A stretch of DNA of 64,000 nucleotides from Cymbomonas tetramitiformis (GCA_001247695.2 LGRX02034770.1:1-64000), one strand, 5' to 3'. Positions 23,402 through 37,797 are shown, numbered from the stretch's first letter. Made by a program: numbers and translations. The notes: generated by a model not told the origin, from the letters alone.

Positions 23402-25819
23402 CTAAATAACGTTACCATACTTATCATTTGCTAAGTCACTTCCACCGGCATACGTTCCTACTACCTTGCCGGTGGCCGCGTTCCTACTAGCCTTGTCAAG
23501 CCGTTTTTGCAGTCTGCGAGACTTGCCACTGTAGGACCGCCGCGCTTCAGCCGCGTGTGCCCTCTTCTCATCCATCACCTCGTCCAAAAGTTGCATGGTC
23601 GCCGGTGGCTCGATGCCGAGCCTCCTACAAAGCTTCTGTCGGTATCGATGGCCCATGTTCTTCGACACGATGGCATGGCAGCAAGCCCAACCATAGACCC
23701 CTGACTGCCCATTCTGTTGTGCCTTCCCGCCGGGAAGGTACCCCCGCACCACTATGCCGTTGATGCTCTCGTTCGTGTTGGTGTCGGTGTCGTGCATCTG
23801 CTTCAGAATAGTCTGCTTGTTGGCGAACTTCTCGAAGACACCCCGAATGCCCTCGTAGTACCCGGCGGGTTCGTCTCGCACCAGGAACTTGCCGTGCGGC
23901 AAGTGGATCTGCCAATTGGGCTTGCAAGACTCCACGCCACACCAAGGGTAGAAGGAGCCATCGGGTCGAGGTGCACGGTACCGTCGACATGCCTCATGGG
24001 TGGGGTCGATGTTAAATGCGTGGTCGACGATGTTGAGCAAGGCCCCGCGGATCCACTCGGCCTTCTCGTCATCGGTCTCGAAGCCAGGAATGTCCTCAAT
24101 CACCGCGACGGACTTGATGACGTACCGATAGACCTTGTTGAAGTAGTCGATGACCGTCTTGGATAGTGTACTCCCCTTCCAACCCTTCGCCTTCCGCAAC
24201 TCCTCCAAGTCCTTGTAGAGCAACTTCTGTAGATGGTTCGGGTCCGACAACTTCTCTACCGGCTGCAGCTTACGAGGAACATCACCAACGGGATCGTTGA
24301 TGGCCGCGATCATGTTGGAGTCTTCGTCTGCAGTGAACTTGGCAACGCGGGCCTCGGTGAAGTCACAAGGTTGGCAGAACTCGAAGGCACCAATGGACTT
24401 GACACAAAGGACAGCACCCGCGGCTTCCATCGCCTTTGAAGCACCACGCCACTCAGGATCGGAGTCACAATTGACACCACGTGCTCCTCGCCAGCAATCG
24501 TGTTGAGGGGGAGGAGCTTGTTTGCCAGTGTCATCGTTAGGTTGCCTTTCCGCACGTTCACAAGTGGAGCACATTTTATCAAAGATAGAGCATGACAATA
24601 TCTTCTTAGATAATGCGCCCACAAGCACAAACATTCCAGCGAAGGAAGCATAAGACCGGCCAGAACCACGTGTTGGCCAAGCACAGTCCCCAGTTGCCGA
24701 GAGTTGAACGACACCATTCTCGATGTGGCCTTTCTCCTTCGTGACCAAGGCCTCCTCTATGAGGGCATTCTTACAACACTCAATGGCCATCTCAGTGACC
24801 TCCTTGCCCACGCGGCGTTGCAGTTGGCCGTGTGCAGTACGATGCAGCTTGAACTCGATGCCCAAGGAGGTGAGGAATTTCTCAACCTTAGCTGGTGCCA
24901 ACCCAGCATTCTGCTCGGCGAGGGCATGCAATAGGTTAACCTCATAAGTTTTATCGTTGTCTATTCGCATCGAAGTTGGCAAAGTGACCTTCTCAACACA
25001 CACTGTGCAACACATATGAATGTTGCTGGCAAGACCAGAGCGTGATGGAGGTTGCGATGTGCTTGGTAATATTTTTCCTACGTCATTAACGAAACATATA
25101 CAAGTATTAAGTAAATATAGTTAGATACCGTTGGTAACTATACACAAGAATACTTAAATTGAGAAGTTACTGCTAGGTAAATAAAACGACGGCTACCTTT
25201 TAAACATTTTGCACAGCGCACATCTACTTTCAAGAAGTCTATGAGACAAGCAAGATCTAATATCACTCGTTGTCCTCTTAAGGCCTCTAAAGCTTCTTCG
25301 AATCTTGGTATAGCTGTAGGCTCTCGTCGCTTCTGCGGAAAAGAAAACACAACCGGCCGGTTACCCTCAGTCCTGGTTAGGACACAACTAAAATGACAAA
25401 CAGATAGGATGAGAACATTTCGGTACCTGCAAAGTAGAATGCTGACGATTGCGGACGTGCGCAAGTCGCTGAAACAACTGCGACTTCACCTTCACCGCTA
25501 TCGCCGGGGAACGTGAGGCCACAGCAGCAACGGAGGTAGTCTCATGGCTCACAGGGAGGACCGGGATGGGAGTCGAAGCTGGAGGGATCTCGGAAGCCGC
25601 AACTTCTAGCTCCAAAGCTATCGGTCGCATTGGTGATGCTAGCACAGGTCTTCCATCAATCAACATAGGGGTGGGCTCAGCAGTGACGCTGACTGCTGGA
25701 ACCTCCTCAACTGTAAGTGTGGGAGATGCCATCGTCTCCTCTTCGCGGGCTTCCTCCCTAAGCCTATTCAGCCTCTCCATCTTCTCTTTATCTAACTTCC
25801 TCTTTCTACCAACTGGCAT
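23402..25819 (-). CDS. Mutator-like (MULE-type) transposase, three exons
   Basis: DDE-type DNA transposase. Exons: 25,819-25,427; 25,332-25,197; 25,077-23,402, giving 734 residues. Intron 1 is GTACCG...CCGCAG, phase 0. Intron 2 is GTAGCC...GACGTAG, phase 1. Both joins keep the frame. The N-terminus (MPVGRKRKLDKEK) is a basic start typical of these proteins. The middle exon carries GQRVILDLACL and a CAKC pair. The last exon carries GDCAWPTRGSGRSYASFAG (first catalytic Asp region), CSTCERAE, QHDCW, GASKAMEAAGA and TNTNESINGIV, the order seen in the Mutator-like transposase domain. The second Asp may lie in FTADEDSNM. No interrupting stop is seen, so the gene may be intact. Terminal inverted repeats of the transposon were not located. 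Confidence 0.75.
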
Positions 25820-26346
25820 CTTCGAAACTCGCAGTGTTCACACAAGAAATATGCAAAACAGTCACCGCTCCTTATATCCAGAGTAGGCCCCCTTCTTTGG
25901 GTCAATGCCTGGCCAAATGGCCCTGACTGCGTTCTCAACCCAGGTAGGATGAGGGGCCCGCTTCTTCCTCCCTCTCTGCGATAAGGAAACAATGGTGGGG
26001 GCTCAGGAAAGCGAGCGAACATGTCAGAGCCTAACCACGCAAGTCGAACGACCGACGGATAGGGAGTAAGGGAATAAGAAGGTGGGCATACCACTTCACG
26101 CCAGTGAGGAATTTGCTTGTAGAAGATGTTGCGTCTGGTCCAGTCGCCCTCATCCTTGGCAAGCTCACGACTGTTAACATCATCTATGATGTCTTGAACG
26201 TCAGACTGAGTGGGCTTATCTTGTATGGGGCAAAGTTCGGCATATGCCACTAGGAGGTCTACGGGTTTACTGATTCCGAGCGGCTCCGGAAATTCCGGCA
26301 GAATATTATCATCTCTCTTTCGTTTATTATCAGTCATAAGAGACAC
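25792..26346 (-). CDS. Unrecognised ORF upstream of the transposase, possible 5' exon
   Basis: 184 codons, of which the first ~80 (after MSLMTDNKRKRDD) read like real protein, with PVDLLVAYAELC and a Trp-rich ending DWTRRNIFYKQIPHWREV. After that, composition becomes Pro/Arg-rich as in an intron read-through, and a GTATGC donor follows HWREV. The 3' end overlaps the start of the transposase exon. It may be a 5' exon of the same gene or a second gene of the transposon. No family was recognised. Confidence 0.35.
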   Translation of the reverse strand: MSLMTDNKRKRDDNILPEFPEPLGISKPVDLLVAYAELCPIQDKPTQSDVQDIIDDVNSRELAKDEGDWTRRNIFYKQIPHWREVVCPPSYSLTPYPSVVRLAWLGSDMFARFPEPPPLFPYRREGGRSGPLILPGLRTQSGPFGQALTQRRGPTLDIRSGDCFAYFLCEHCEFRRCQLVERGS

Positions 26347-27312
26347 ACAGACAGCAGGTTTGAAACTGTTCAGCCGCTAAGCACAACCGTGAACACCCAA
26401 ACAGACGGAGGCTTGTGCACTGCATGCGTGCGACCGCTCAAAATTTTCGCCTCGATCTCCGTTGACCGAATTTCACGATACCGTTGGAAGCTCCTTGAGC
26501 AGACCTACACAGGGATATAGCACTTGTGGGGGTAATATATCCAATAAGAATACGCAAAATGGCATTTAAGTATGCCATATGCTTAACAACGATTTCTGAT
26601 TCGCGGCAGTTATTCGCTTTTGTCACAGAACATCGAAAATGAAACCTCACTGCACCCTACCCTTAATTCGTCGAGCTTGCGACTAAAATATCGATTAAAA
26701 AATTCTGGACCGACTAAAGTTACAAAAATCGTCCAAAATCGCCCAAAATAGCCCGAAATCGCGGGGGTGCGCGGGGCGGGGGGTACGCGGGCGGTGGTGA
26801 GGTGAAATGTTGGAATCCCTATAAATGAGCTGAAATGCAGCCTATATATGAGGATATATATGAGCTGAAATTCAGCCTATATATGAGGCTATATATGAGC
26901 TGAAATTCAGCCTATGTATGAGCTGAAATTCAGCCTATATATGAGCTGAAATTCAGCCTATATATGAGCTGAAATTCAGCCTATATATGACAATATGAGC
27001 TGAAATTCAGCCTATATATGAGGCTATATATGAGCTGAAATTCTGCCTATATATATATATGAGCTGAAATTCAGCCTATATATGAGCTTCAAGTAAAAAT
27101 GCAAGTAAAAATGCATTAGGAATATGCTAGCATGAATATATTGTGAATGCAAATAGCTTATTGAGAATTTACCCGAAAGTAGCATCGATACTGTGACACT
27201 GGGACTGGAACTGGCAACTGTGATAATTACAGGTATCACACAGGCTACATCAATAGGCATACTTCACGTCGGCAAGCTAAGGTTAGCTACGGTATTTGAG
27301 GTATGCATTATG
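26347..27312. other. Non-coding spacer with a minisatellite
   Basis: No supported gene. A G-rich patch lies at 26,760-26,800 (GGGGCGGGGGGTACGCGGGC). The minisatellite is listed separately. Confidence 0.6.
26818..27086 (+). repeat. ~23-bp minisatellite
   Basis: TATATGAGCTGAAATTCAGC plus CTA is repeated about eleven times with spacing variants. Each unit contains the palindrome GCTGAAATTCAGC, so the array can fold into many hairpins. Confidence 0.9.
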
Positions 27313-27317
27313 CTTTG

Positions 27318-27552
27318 TTATAGAACAGGAGATATATGACTATATATTGACTGTCACTGTGAAGCAGAAAAGGCAGTCGTGTCGAGCTGGTGAAGTCTAA
27401 AGTTGATAATAACAAATGTTGAGTAGACTTTAGGGTTCGGCAGCCGGTGACACAGTGACACGGACAGCACTGCAAGTGACAGCCAGGCGAGGGGTGACAG
27501 AAAGGTGCACCACTGCTCCCCCCCTATGGGGGGAAAGTTGGCATCTCCGTCA
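27318..27552 (-). repeat. 3' LTR of TR-GAG 2
   Basis: 235 bp. On the minus strand it starts TGACGGAGATGCC and ends TGTTCTATAA, so its 3' terminus is not the canonical CA. Confidence 0.9.
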
Positions 27553-27718
27553 CACCACCTCACCCCGAAGGCGGGAGGTGCACTGCAGGGCCAGCCGGTA
27601 CATCCGGACAGGCGGCTAAAAGAAATGTTGAATGTCAACTCAAAGAGGCCTTTCTCAACCTAGCTAGAAGCAAATCCATGCTGTGGCGCTAGTCGCATTC
27701 ACATCTCTAGTCCGATAC

Positions 27719-28511
27719 TTAGGGTTTCGGGAAGTCGCCATGTTCATCGCCGGTGACAGCGGAGGACTTGGGCAACCAAATCGGTGAAGAGCGGAAGGCC
27801 GGCCAGTCGGTGTCGTCCTCATCGTCAAGTGCGGCTCCGTAGCAGGCAGGCTCTTCAGGCTCATCGGGCGGCGGGAAGGCGTCCGCATCCTCCGCAGGCA
27901 CCACCAGAGCGCTGGTGCCGACGGGGTCGATCGCGTTGCCACCACCAGGTGCGAGCTCAGTGAGCCGCACGGAGTGAAATGCAGCAGCCGTCGGGCCCTC
28001 AACAGGTGGGGCAGGCGTGTCCACTGCGGGCGGTGGCAACGACATCACAGCAGCGGATGCGTCGAGGGACGGGCGGGAGGCGGCCGGCTTAGACATCTCC
28101 AAGTGCTTGTTGTTGGCGAAGGCCTCGATGCACACCCAGGGGCACGCACCACGCGTGTCGGGATGAGCGTCCGTGACGTTCCAGAGCCGGAAGCACACGG
28201 TGCAGGGGAACCCAGTACCCGACCACTTGCGGTAGAGCGAGTTGGGCGTGTCGGCCACCCACTTGCCCTCCAAGGGCGCCATGGATTGCTTCTGCGCCCG
28301 GAGGGCCATGGCAACGGGGCGAGGAGTGTGCTGAGGGGACTTCTGGCCGCCACCCTTGGGGCGGTAGCCGGAACCCTCGGGCGGAATGTCGGAAGCGGCG
28401 GGAGGGGCGGAAGAGGGAGAGAGTGTGGCGAGGGGGCTCTCGTCCCAAAATGCAAGGCGGATGCGGAGCGCAAGGCGGGCAAAGGTGAACGTGGCACCCG
28501 CCCGCAACTCC
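27719..28511 (-). pseudogene. Gag of TR-GAG 2, C-terminal piece
   Basis: About 264 codons separated from the rest by LARD 1. It resumes at the equivalent of TR-GAG 1 gag after YLVVLRE, with TFTFARLALRIRLAFWDES aligning to TFASLTLRLGKVFRDES. It keeps the zinc-like CX2CX9HX6CX3C site (PCTVCFRLW ... ACPWVC) and the DWPAFRSSP tail before a TAA stop. High GC contrasts with the LARD DNA on its flank. Confidence 0.85.
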
Positions 28512-28516
28512 CGCGT

Positions 28517-29149
28517 TGTCAGGGTCATGACCGATGACATATGTGTCATACATGTCATACGTGTCATACCTGTCAGACATGTCATATCATGTCATGTCAT
28601 GTCATGTCGTGTCATATATTAATATGACAGTCGACAGTACGATCGATCACGGCTGTACACGTCGAGTCGCGTCGTCATACATCATTATGACAGTCGTCAT
28701 TACAGTCGACGATGACTGTACAGGTCGCCAGATGATATGTCACATCATCTGTAATTATTCAAGGAAATACTTGAATGACATTGCCATCAAGAGTTCGTAC
28801 TCCGAACTCGAAGATGACAAAGCAAAGATACATCTTGTCGATTCTTCAAGAACCATCTTTCGCTTTTAGCATGTGCAGAACACGCATGCGCAACATGAAC
28901 GAACTAGTCGTTTCCACAATGCTGGTCGTTCAACCTACGTCTCGGGTTCACAACCCAATGGCGGTACCATCTAAGATGATGGAAGACGTAGGTACTTAAG
29001 TGAGGAAGCGTTGTGCTTCAGCAGCTGATTACTCAGAGACTGCACTCACATCCCGCTATATTGTTCACTTGTGTATGCTGTTCAACTGCACAGTGATTAT
29101 TGATAATATTGAATATTATAACAGGGCTCGCATAGCTCAGCCCTTAACA
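28517..29149 (+). repeat. 5' LTR of LARD 1
   Basis: 633 bp with TG...CA termini. The first 100 bp are dense in TGTCAT and its complement ATGACA, including ~10-bp tandem units. A second block has CGACAGTACGATCGATCA and TCGACGATGACTGTAC. These could be enhancer or transcription-factor sites in U3. Confidence 0.9.
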
Positions 29150-32100
29150 GTGGTATTCTAAAAGGCGTCAAGGCGCGACACTCGAGAACTCAAGTGGGTG
29201 CAGTGACAGGCGTAGTATATTTAATAGTGTTCGCAGGTTTGCAGGAGGGCGCATATACGACAGCGTTCGTAAATATTGAATATCTGCAGCCCGAATAATA
29301 TTTCGCATATCGACAGCGCATAAATTGCGCGAGGAGATTTTCCGCAGCGCACTTGCAGAAACAGCTGATCGCACATATACGCGATAAGGTGTGCATATGG
29401 CGCATATAGTCGCAGCAATGAAATGCACATGATAAATGGTTCGCGGATATATGCATGTTCGCAGATGCGACGCGAAAGCACAATCATCAGCGGAATAATT
29501 ATCCGCGCGGAATGTCATCAGCGCAACATACATACATGTGATGCGCAATGAACAACTTCCAGCATGCATGTCAGCGTCGCACTGTTCGCAATCATCAGCG
29601 CGTCGCACTGTTCGCAATCATCAGCGCGTCGCACTGTTCGCAATCATCAGCGTGCCCTAATGTATAAGTTATTTGCAGCGCGCTATGAATGATTTCAATA
29701 GATGACGATGATAATGTCAATATGATGCTGTGATCAACTTTACAATATACACTTACATCAAAATACTCTTCAAAATTACTAATACTCGCAAGCATATTCT
29801 GGATACATGCATAATTGACATCTGATGACATCCTATGCTTGCAGTATAATATTGTCGCAGCACACACACACATATACCCATTCACTTACAGCAATCATCA
29901 ATATACAGTGCATACATTTCTATATCATGCACACATCATACTCTGAATGACTGCAATGTTATGAATGGTACATACTTTATAATACTGCACAGCTTGATCA
30001 CGATAACAGCTGTGGTGCATAGACCACAAGCATATTGCAGTGAATGCTAGACTATATTCGAATATATGTTGCAAAGGGTGCCTGAAAGTAGTCTCAACAC
30101 CATAACTAGTTTGTCGTGTCCTGGTGGAGCCGAGATGCTCTCCAGGTAACATATACATTCTATGGTGGATTACTAGAAGGAATGCTCACCTGAGCTTCAT
30201 ATAAAATCTATCAGCAACTCATTTCATAATGAGAGTATCATGGAATTACAACCATCACTAAACTATATATATCATGTTAGATGTAATCAGTACATGGTAT
30301 GCTGACTGTCTGCATGATTGTTAGGATATTGTGATATCCATAAAGATACTGTAAAGTGTGTGCCAGCAAACACACACACACACCAGTACTAATCAGCAGT
30401 ACTATACACTGCACAAACACTAGCATTCATTATACATTGACATTCACTGACCCAGAATGAATATACTAATAACAATGTATACAATAATGTGGATAACATC
30501 CAGGAAACACATGTGCGTACTGGATGTCAGCAATGGCGATAGTAATGGTAACAAGATTAAACAACATGCTGTAGGGCTGGATGGAGAATATCTCCAGACC
30601 CGAAGGCAGTATCAGTGCTCAATATGCAGCTGGTAACTGCTGAGCACTGCCCATGCCATATTCACTATCGCTGGAGCAACATCAAAATCTACATTGCATT
30701 ATGACAGTTGATGCAGAACTGATCACTCACATGCATGTACCAACTCAGATCAGCAACCATAAATGAACTGACAAAGGTTTTGGACATACACACACAAACA
30801 TGGTGTTGTGTAAATACTGCTCAGATTATATCTAGCAGTGTCCAGATGTATTTGAACACAGAGATATCACTTGATATACTCGTTGTGTACATTCAAATAT
30901 ATCTCAGGATCTGACACAACTGTGAATCCATTTGCAGTTGATTTATCTTTATGTCACCAGAGAGTGCAATTGCCTCCATGGGTTTCAATCAGAAAAACCC
31001 ATATTTCATGTTCACCATACATGTTGAATTTTTGATATATTCACTATTGTGCCATGAAAATTATCATGTGCAAACGTGAAGAATGTTGCAGCATTTATTT
31101 AGCTTGCAACTCACACACACACTGAGATATGATATATATATATATACGGCTGAAAAAGCTATAAAATGGGTGAAAATGCTCCACGCATGATTTCAAAACG
31201 AAAAATGTGTGCCCATTTTATATGAAATTATGATTTTATACCTATTAAGGTATCAGGAAATCATAATGACACATGTCATATCTCGTGTAACACCCTAGAT
31301 ATTAGCTATGTAATATATAGGGGTATACATATCGCTGTAACGATATATCTCTCAAAATGCTGTACGTGAAACACATTTTGAAAAATTCGGATTGATTTTT
31401 TTTGCTGAAATGAATATTTATATATCAAATAACAATCCCTGAGCACAATAGCATGTGTAACGCCCTGTAACAACCCTAAATTTAAATGTGTGTGACAGGG
31501 GGTGTAACGTACCTCCTGAAAACCACCTTACGTCCATGTAAATATTAAATGCAGTTTTGCTTAAAAATCTTTGCAAAAACATTATACTGCATATTTTTTA
31601 CATGTATTAGGGTTACTGATATCATGTAACACCCTAATCACTGTATTGGGTAATAGGGCCACTGTAACCACACATGCCCTAAAATGCCGCCATTATTTGG
31701 AAAAACTTCGTTTTTTTGGCATTATTATATCATGCTAAATCATCATAGACATGATAATACTGTGGGCAACAACCCTAGAACTGTAGGGCAACAACCCAAA
31801 AACTGCAGGGCTACAACCCAAGAACTGTAGGGCTGCAACCCTAAAACTGTATGAGCCGCTTCCTATAAGGAATGCAAGCTATAAGCTATAAGCTATAAGG
31901 TATATAAACAACTGACTGCCTATGTATTCACACTTCCTCAAGGGGGGAAGAAGGTGGATAGGATTCACACATATCCATTTCATATTCCGATCTGGTGATT
32001 TCTGATGGATTGCTTTTGATAAAATCACTGCATCCACAAATAACGTTGAAATCTGTACAACGTTGAATCCACCATCACTAATAAAGTGTAAACTCGGATG

Positions 32101-34915
32101 GGAAACTATATTCCGATGACTATAAGTTGACTCTTGCTCAGCATCTACATTCTCGAGTAAGTTTGGAATGCTGAACTATATACATAACATATAACCTGAT
32201 ACCATGCTTAATTGCCTTTCCTGGATCAGAAGATGATAGTTATATAATGTATATATATATATATATATATCCCACCTGATGCACTTTGGCACTATAGCCG
32301 TACATAAGAGTGGGAAGGACAAGTGCATCGCTGTAAGACTGGTTGATATAGTCCCAGTGTTGAAGGCAGAATTTGGCACCCGAATAACAGCTGATAACTG
32401 TTGGGAGACCACCATTCAAGACCTTCCGAGCATAACTCCCTTGTCCTGAGATGCAAGTGAATTGTTCATAATATATTGACATCACATAAAAGCATTCTGA
32501 TAAAAACCCTATATATCCATGTGAGTTGTCATTACTACAACTGACATAGGTTTTGAATCGTCGAAATGAGTATAACTCCGATGTATTCATTAGTACAGAA
32601 TAGCTGTTGAGATTATTCCTCCGGCTGGATTGCAATCATTCACAATCCCTATACATTCCGGTGACAAAATATTGCACTGGACTGATCACCACATTGGTAT
32701 AATCTGTAATATATAAGTCACCAGAGAAAGCATTGCAATTAGCACAATGCTGTCTATACTCACAAAGATGAGTAACATATATTCTCAGATGTAATAAATG
32801 GAGGCACAATGTGACCTACACTAAAATCGCGTATGCTCGGGCACTGTATTGTGACCTGCGCTAAGATCGTATATGCATGGACACAACATGACTCGTGCCA
32901 ATGACGTGAACATATTTTATGCCACGACATCACATCTGAATTCAATAAATCACTCAGAGAGAAGGTGTTGACATTAGTGTAGCACCATTATACATATAGT
33001 CATGAGGATTTTAAAGAAGACACAGTCTCTCCGATATTGACAAACATGGTACATATATACATATATATATATATCCATGCTCTCTGATCATATATTTGAT
33101 GTCCCACAGCATACGATGATGGTAATAGCAAACCACTTCGCTGGAGGGTAGTGTTGTATTTTATACAACACATGCATGGGCACTATATGACCCACGCCGA
33201 TGACGTGAATTTGGGCTGCATCCCGAGATGTATTTGAACGGCGCTTGACAACCGCCTAGCAATACACTTCCTTGAGGGGGGAAGATGGTAAGCTAGAAAT
33301 ACAACTAAAAACCAAATAATAATAAAGACAAATAATAAAACAAGTAAGTTGCATCATTGTTTTTGTTTTGGTAAGCCTGGCTGTATACAGTCAAACCATG
33401 CAGAACTCCATGAAGTTGACACATACATCAGCCATGACATACATATGAGCTTGATTTTGAAGACCTAGACATTGTATACATCTGGTCTAGCATGTATCCA
33501 GACTAGAATTGTATACTGACACGGTGCAAGCACTATAGCCTCTGCCACCGATGATCATTGAAAAGGGCAACCATTCTTGATATTTCATACATATCATCTG
33601 ATTGTATCATTAAAGGTGTCAAGAGTACTCGATGCAATATGCAGGCCACGGTCTGAGTACAACACCTAGAAAGGTCAAAGCCACTGAGCTGACCAATGCA
33701 GCATAAATGCTAGCTGCCTTGAAGGCTATACAATAAGCCTATTACCCTTATGTCTTGATATGTATCCGTGTATTGGCATCTCTTTGAGGTAATTATGCCT
33801 ACTGAATGAGCCATACCAACCATCTTGTCTTCATTGATCATTACATATCTGATCATATCACCATTGAGCAATGCCTATTCTGTGAGATTATATATCACAA
33901 GGCATTTCATTAAGTGCACATTAAACAATTGTAGTGCAACAAAGATCATCAGCTCTCCATCATACCAAAAGGTTGAATTGTTGTCAATTGATTTTCAGAC
34001 ACCATTTCTCAAAGGTCTATTCATCATGAAAGACAGAGTCTGTGCAATCATGGCTATTCAGCCTCCGACATAGTTGCATAGCTATTTAGCTTATGACCCA
34101 ACCGTTGTTAAGCAGCCTCCACGCTATATGTCTAAAAAAATAGCAAGCAATCTCTTCGGTCATTCTCGGGCATAGAACAACCAAGCACAGCCAATTCAGG
34201 ATGTTTCCCCCGAAATTCTCCAAGAGTTACTCGTGTTTTCCATGTGTCATGTGAAACAGCCAATATACCGCCCTATGAAGGGAGTCATCTCCTTCAGTGA
34301 GGGGAAGTGGTTATGCTGTAAAGTTGACCAATCTGATCATCATAAAAGTGACAGACAGATTTGAAAAAATCGATTGAAACTTGTATTGAAATGACTATTC
34401 CTTAAAATAAGGTATTGCACCTAAGGGAATAAAGGTTTCATCCTCTGAAATAGGAAAAGAGCTTTACATTGACTCTAGTACCTGAATCCAGAATCACATC
34501 GAAAATATGTTCTATCCTGTGCATATAGAAAGTACATTAGATTCAGATTCTGAGCATACAAGTGAATTTTAATGCACTCAGGTATGTACTGAGTTGCAAC
34601 TGTCCAAAGTTTTCATTCTGACATCACTGTCTTATTTGTGGAATAGCATATAATGGTATAAATCATCCACATATAGATTGACATCATACTTGTGGTTCAT
34701 ATCATTCTGGCACATAAGACACGCATGCTTCATTGAGGAATCATGACTCTCTGAAAGTTCATTCTGGAATGTTTAAAAATTTATTGTCTCGACCATTAGG
34801 CCACGAAGTCTTGGGAAAAGGCAGACTACCGCAATCTGCAGCTGGTTTCCAAGCGCAGTTCATCCTCATTCTGGAAAGTGACAGAAATTTTATAGTCATA
34901 AAACAAGTCACAGCT
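29150..34915. other. Interior of LARD 1, no genes
   Basis: A/T-rich without a recognisable gene. Repeats seen: a 28-bp unit (GCGTCGCACTGTTCGCAATC plus ATCA) three times at 29,573-29,650, and a ~25-bp unit (GGGCTACAACCCAAGAACTG) about four times at 31,767-31,850. Confidence 0.7.
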
Positions 34916-37797
34916 CTATCGGATTGAAATGACACATTCATCATTCATACTCCTTTATCATAACAAAATCTCTGAATAGTGTTTGCCCAAAAATAAAATG
35001 GGCACCATTGAGATAAGTGATCATGTGCTGAGGAATATACACATATCACTAGGCAATGCCATGTTCTTTCATAATAAATGACATGTCAACCATCCACCAA
35101 CTACGAAGATACAACTCGTACTAAGTTGTTGTCATTACGGAAACTTCTTGATTGACTTTCCATTAGCTTCGATACCAAAGTTAACTTCGGTACCATCACT
35201 GATTTCTTTGTTCATCATGACAATCATTTTCCAGAACCGTTGTCTAAGTTGGGTACACTATAGTGACCCTGAACTGACAAAGTATGTGGGCTGCAATCTA
35301 GCGACTGCATTTGACATCATCTGGCATTAGCTACATTCAAAAACGTCAGGCATATTGCCAATATGACGTAGAGAGAATCAATGTTCAGATTGACATTATT
35401 ACCTCTAAAGCATTCGATGAGTAATCTCAGTCTGATTCTCTATCAAACCATTTTTTCACATAACATAATGATTGAATAACATCCTCCATCACCATCTGAT
35501 TGGTTTGATACATCTCTTTTTGCGAGGGGGAGGAAGAGTATAGATTCATTCATTTTCATACAGCTGCCACACCTTACATCATTGTGATTTTGCTTGAAAA
35601 ATTAAAGATCTTATCAAAAGTTCCAGCATCTGTGTATAGCAGCCATAAAGTTGATGACACGGTACATCATGCCGATTGAAACATCAAATGAAGTCTTATT
35701 TGACTTATTGACACATAAAGTTCATTATGAAGAAATCATAGATGCATATTTCTCCGGCTCTATCATATTATATGAAGGGCACTGACACTGGAGAACGATG
35801 GTTTTTCAAATGTGAATAAGCTATATTGTAAGCTTACGACCATCACTTTGACGTCAACAGCCTGAGATGCTGATTGTCGAAATTCAAGAGTTGAAGGATT
35901 TGATGAATCAACCTTGATACATGTGTTTTGATTGATGAATTGTCGATCCATGGTTTCTCCCCAAATCTAGAGAAGCTGGCACACAAGTTGTTGCCAATGT
36001 CTTAAGGAAAGCATCTGAGCAAAAGATTGCCAGTTGTGCCATCAGGCATCGAATTCCATAGACAGCAAAGCCGAGTGAGTAAATCCGCCACTCTAGCTAT
36101 TGCCCGTCATTCCTCCCAGATTCATGACAAGAGACAATTCATCAAAGTCATACACCAATGCATAAATCACATGCATGGTTGCACAGTTTGTATCCAAATG
36201 CCATTCCATCAAGGTTAAGCATCTTGACAGTAACTCTGGCCAACCAAAAGCCTTCCTGTCTTTGGATATCTTGAGCATTCTCATTTCCAGCTCCATTATG
36301 GACTAGGAAGCATTATGACTGTGCCTCGCCAGGACGCTAATCCTCAAAGCCGCATACTTGAGGCGAGCCTTATGAGACAGTGACCTTTGGCTTGTGGGGC
36401 GTCAACCCCTTATCAAATCAGTGAACACTTGTTAACACCTGGATAAATTTATCATGATGCAACTTAAGTGGGATTATAAGTTCTATATAATCATATCGTC
36501 TACGTATGCTGAAGGCATAACTGCCGCATATGCTCACAATAGGTCGCAGCTTCTATAACATTGTGGCTTCTGAGTCAAAAGCTGATAGCCAATAACTTTT
36601 GCCAATAATTTCCGACCTAATAATAATCAGGCCGTGGAAACATATACCCAAAAGGTTTTCGTCCATCGGTCAAATATATATATATCAGGGCTGCATCCCA
36701 AGAACTGCAGGGCTGCATCCCAAGAACTGCAGGGCTGCATCCAAAAGACTGCGATACACCTTCGGTGCAATGGGCTGCAACCCGAGAACTGCAGGGTTAT
36801 ATCCCTAACATGTTTATACCCTGCATCAAATTGATATGACAGGAGCAGGAATTGATCCTTCCTTGCTAAGGTGTAGTGAGCCTTGTACAAATCATACCCT
36901 TACACAGATACGCATATGCGGGTACCAATATCTGTGAAAAACTGCTAATGCTACCTTTGCCAAAACCGTGGTTTGTCATCGGATTTTTGGCCAGTCATCC
37001 GAGCTACCGGAGATATCGACTGAGGTAGACGGAGTTGTGATCCTAAGTTGTGCTTGACAAACATGACTAAAGAAATTTCACATTAGTACGTGACGAATTC
37101 ATTCTCACTCATCGCGATAGATGTTCGTCAAAGCGCGCGTACCGGACCAAATATTGAGGAGTTGAGCAGACCGGGTAAAGGATTATAAGTCCAATCCCGT
37201 TAAGCAGGGCCACTCCGTTTGCATTAAAATAAGCCCCAAAAATCGGGCTCCCCATTGCCGCCTGTGAACCTCCATAGTAGCTTCAGGAGGGGAGGAAGGG
37301 TTGGGTGCACTATATATAACTGTGGAAACATGTACCCAAGGGTTTTCGTCGATCAGTCATATATATAAGGCCGAGAATCGTGCGATTATAAATCGTTAAA
37401 TCGTGGGATCATCGTTCGCTAAAGCGACGACGGCTAGCGCAAATAATCCGTAACGTATACTTCGGATGCTTTGAATCGTCACTCTGACGCACGATACGTA
37501 TGGATCAATCAGTAATCCAGCGTCAATCTGCATCACGAAACGCAATTCATTGAACCTTCAAACGTCACTCTGAAATACGATACGATTTGCAGAAAGGTGG
37601 GCTACATCCTAAGAACTGTAAGGTGAGGGACTAAAGTGGACTCAGTTCCCCCCAATAACCTAAAAACACCATGAGGGACGCCTCAAATCGGTGTAAGAAG
37701 ACTGGTACCAGCAAAGAAGAAACAACAACAAAGACATCATAGACATATACAAAGGTATGCCCATTGTGAGGTCACAACTCTTTTAAGAGGGGAGATC
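34916..37797 (+). repeat. LARD interior 3' segment, copy 1
   Basis: About 2.88 kb highly similar and collinear with 42,975-45,822 in LARD 2. It contains the GGGCTGCATCCCAAGAACTG repeat (36,686-36,800) and CTACATCCTAAGAACTGTAA near the 3' LTR. Confidence 0.9.

Noticed and set aside
26818..27086. Possible CRISPR-like array of palindromic repeats
   Set aside because: No unique spacers of constant length; the host is eukaryotic and the array is a minisatellite.
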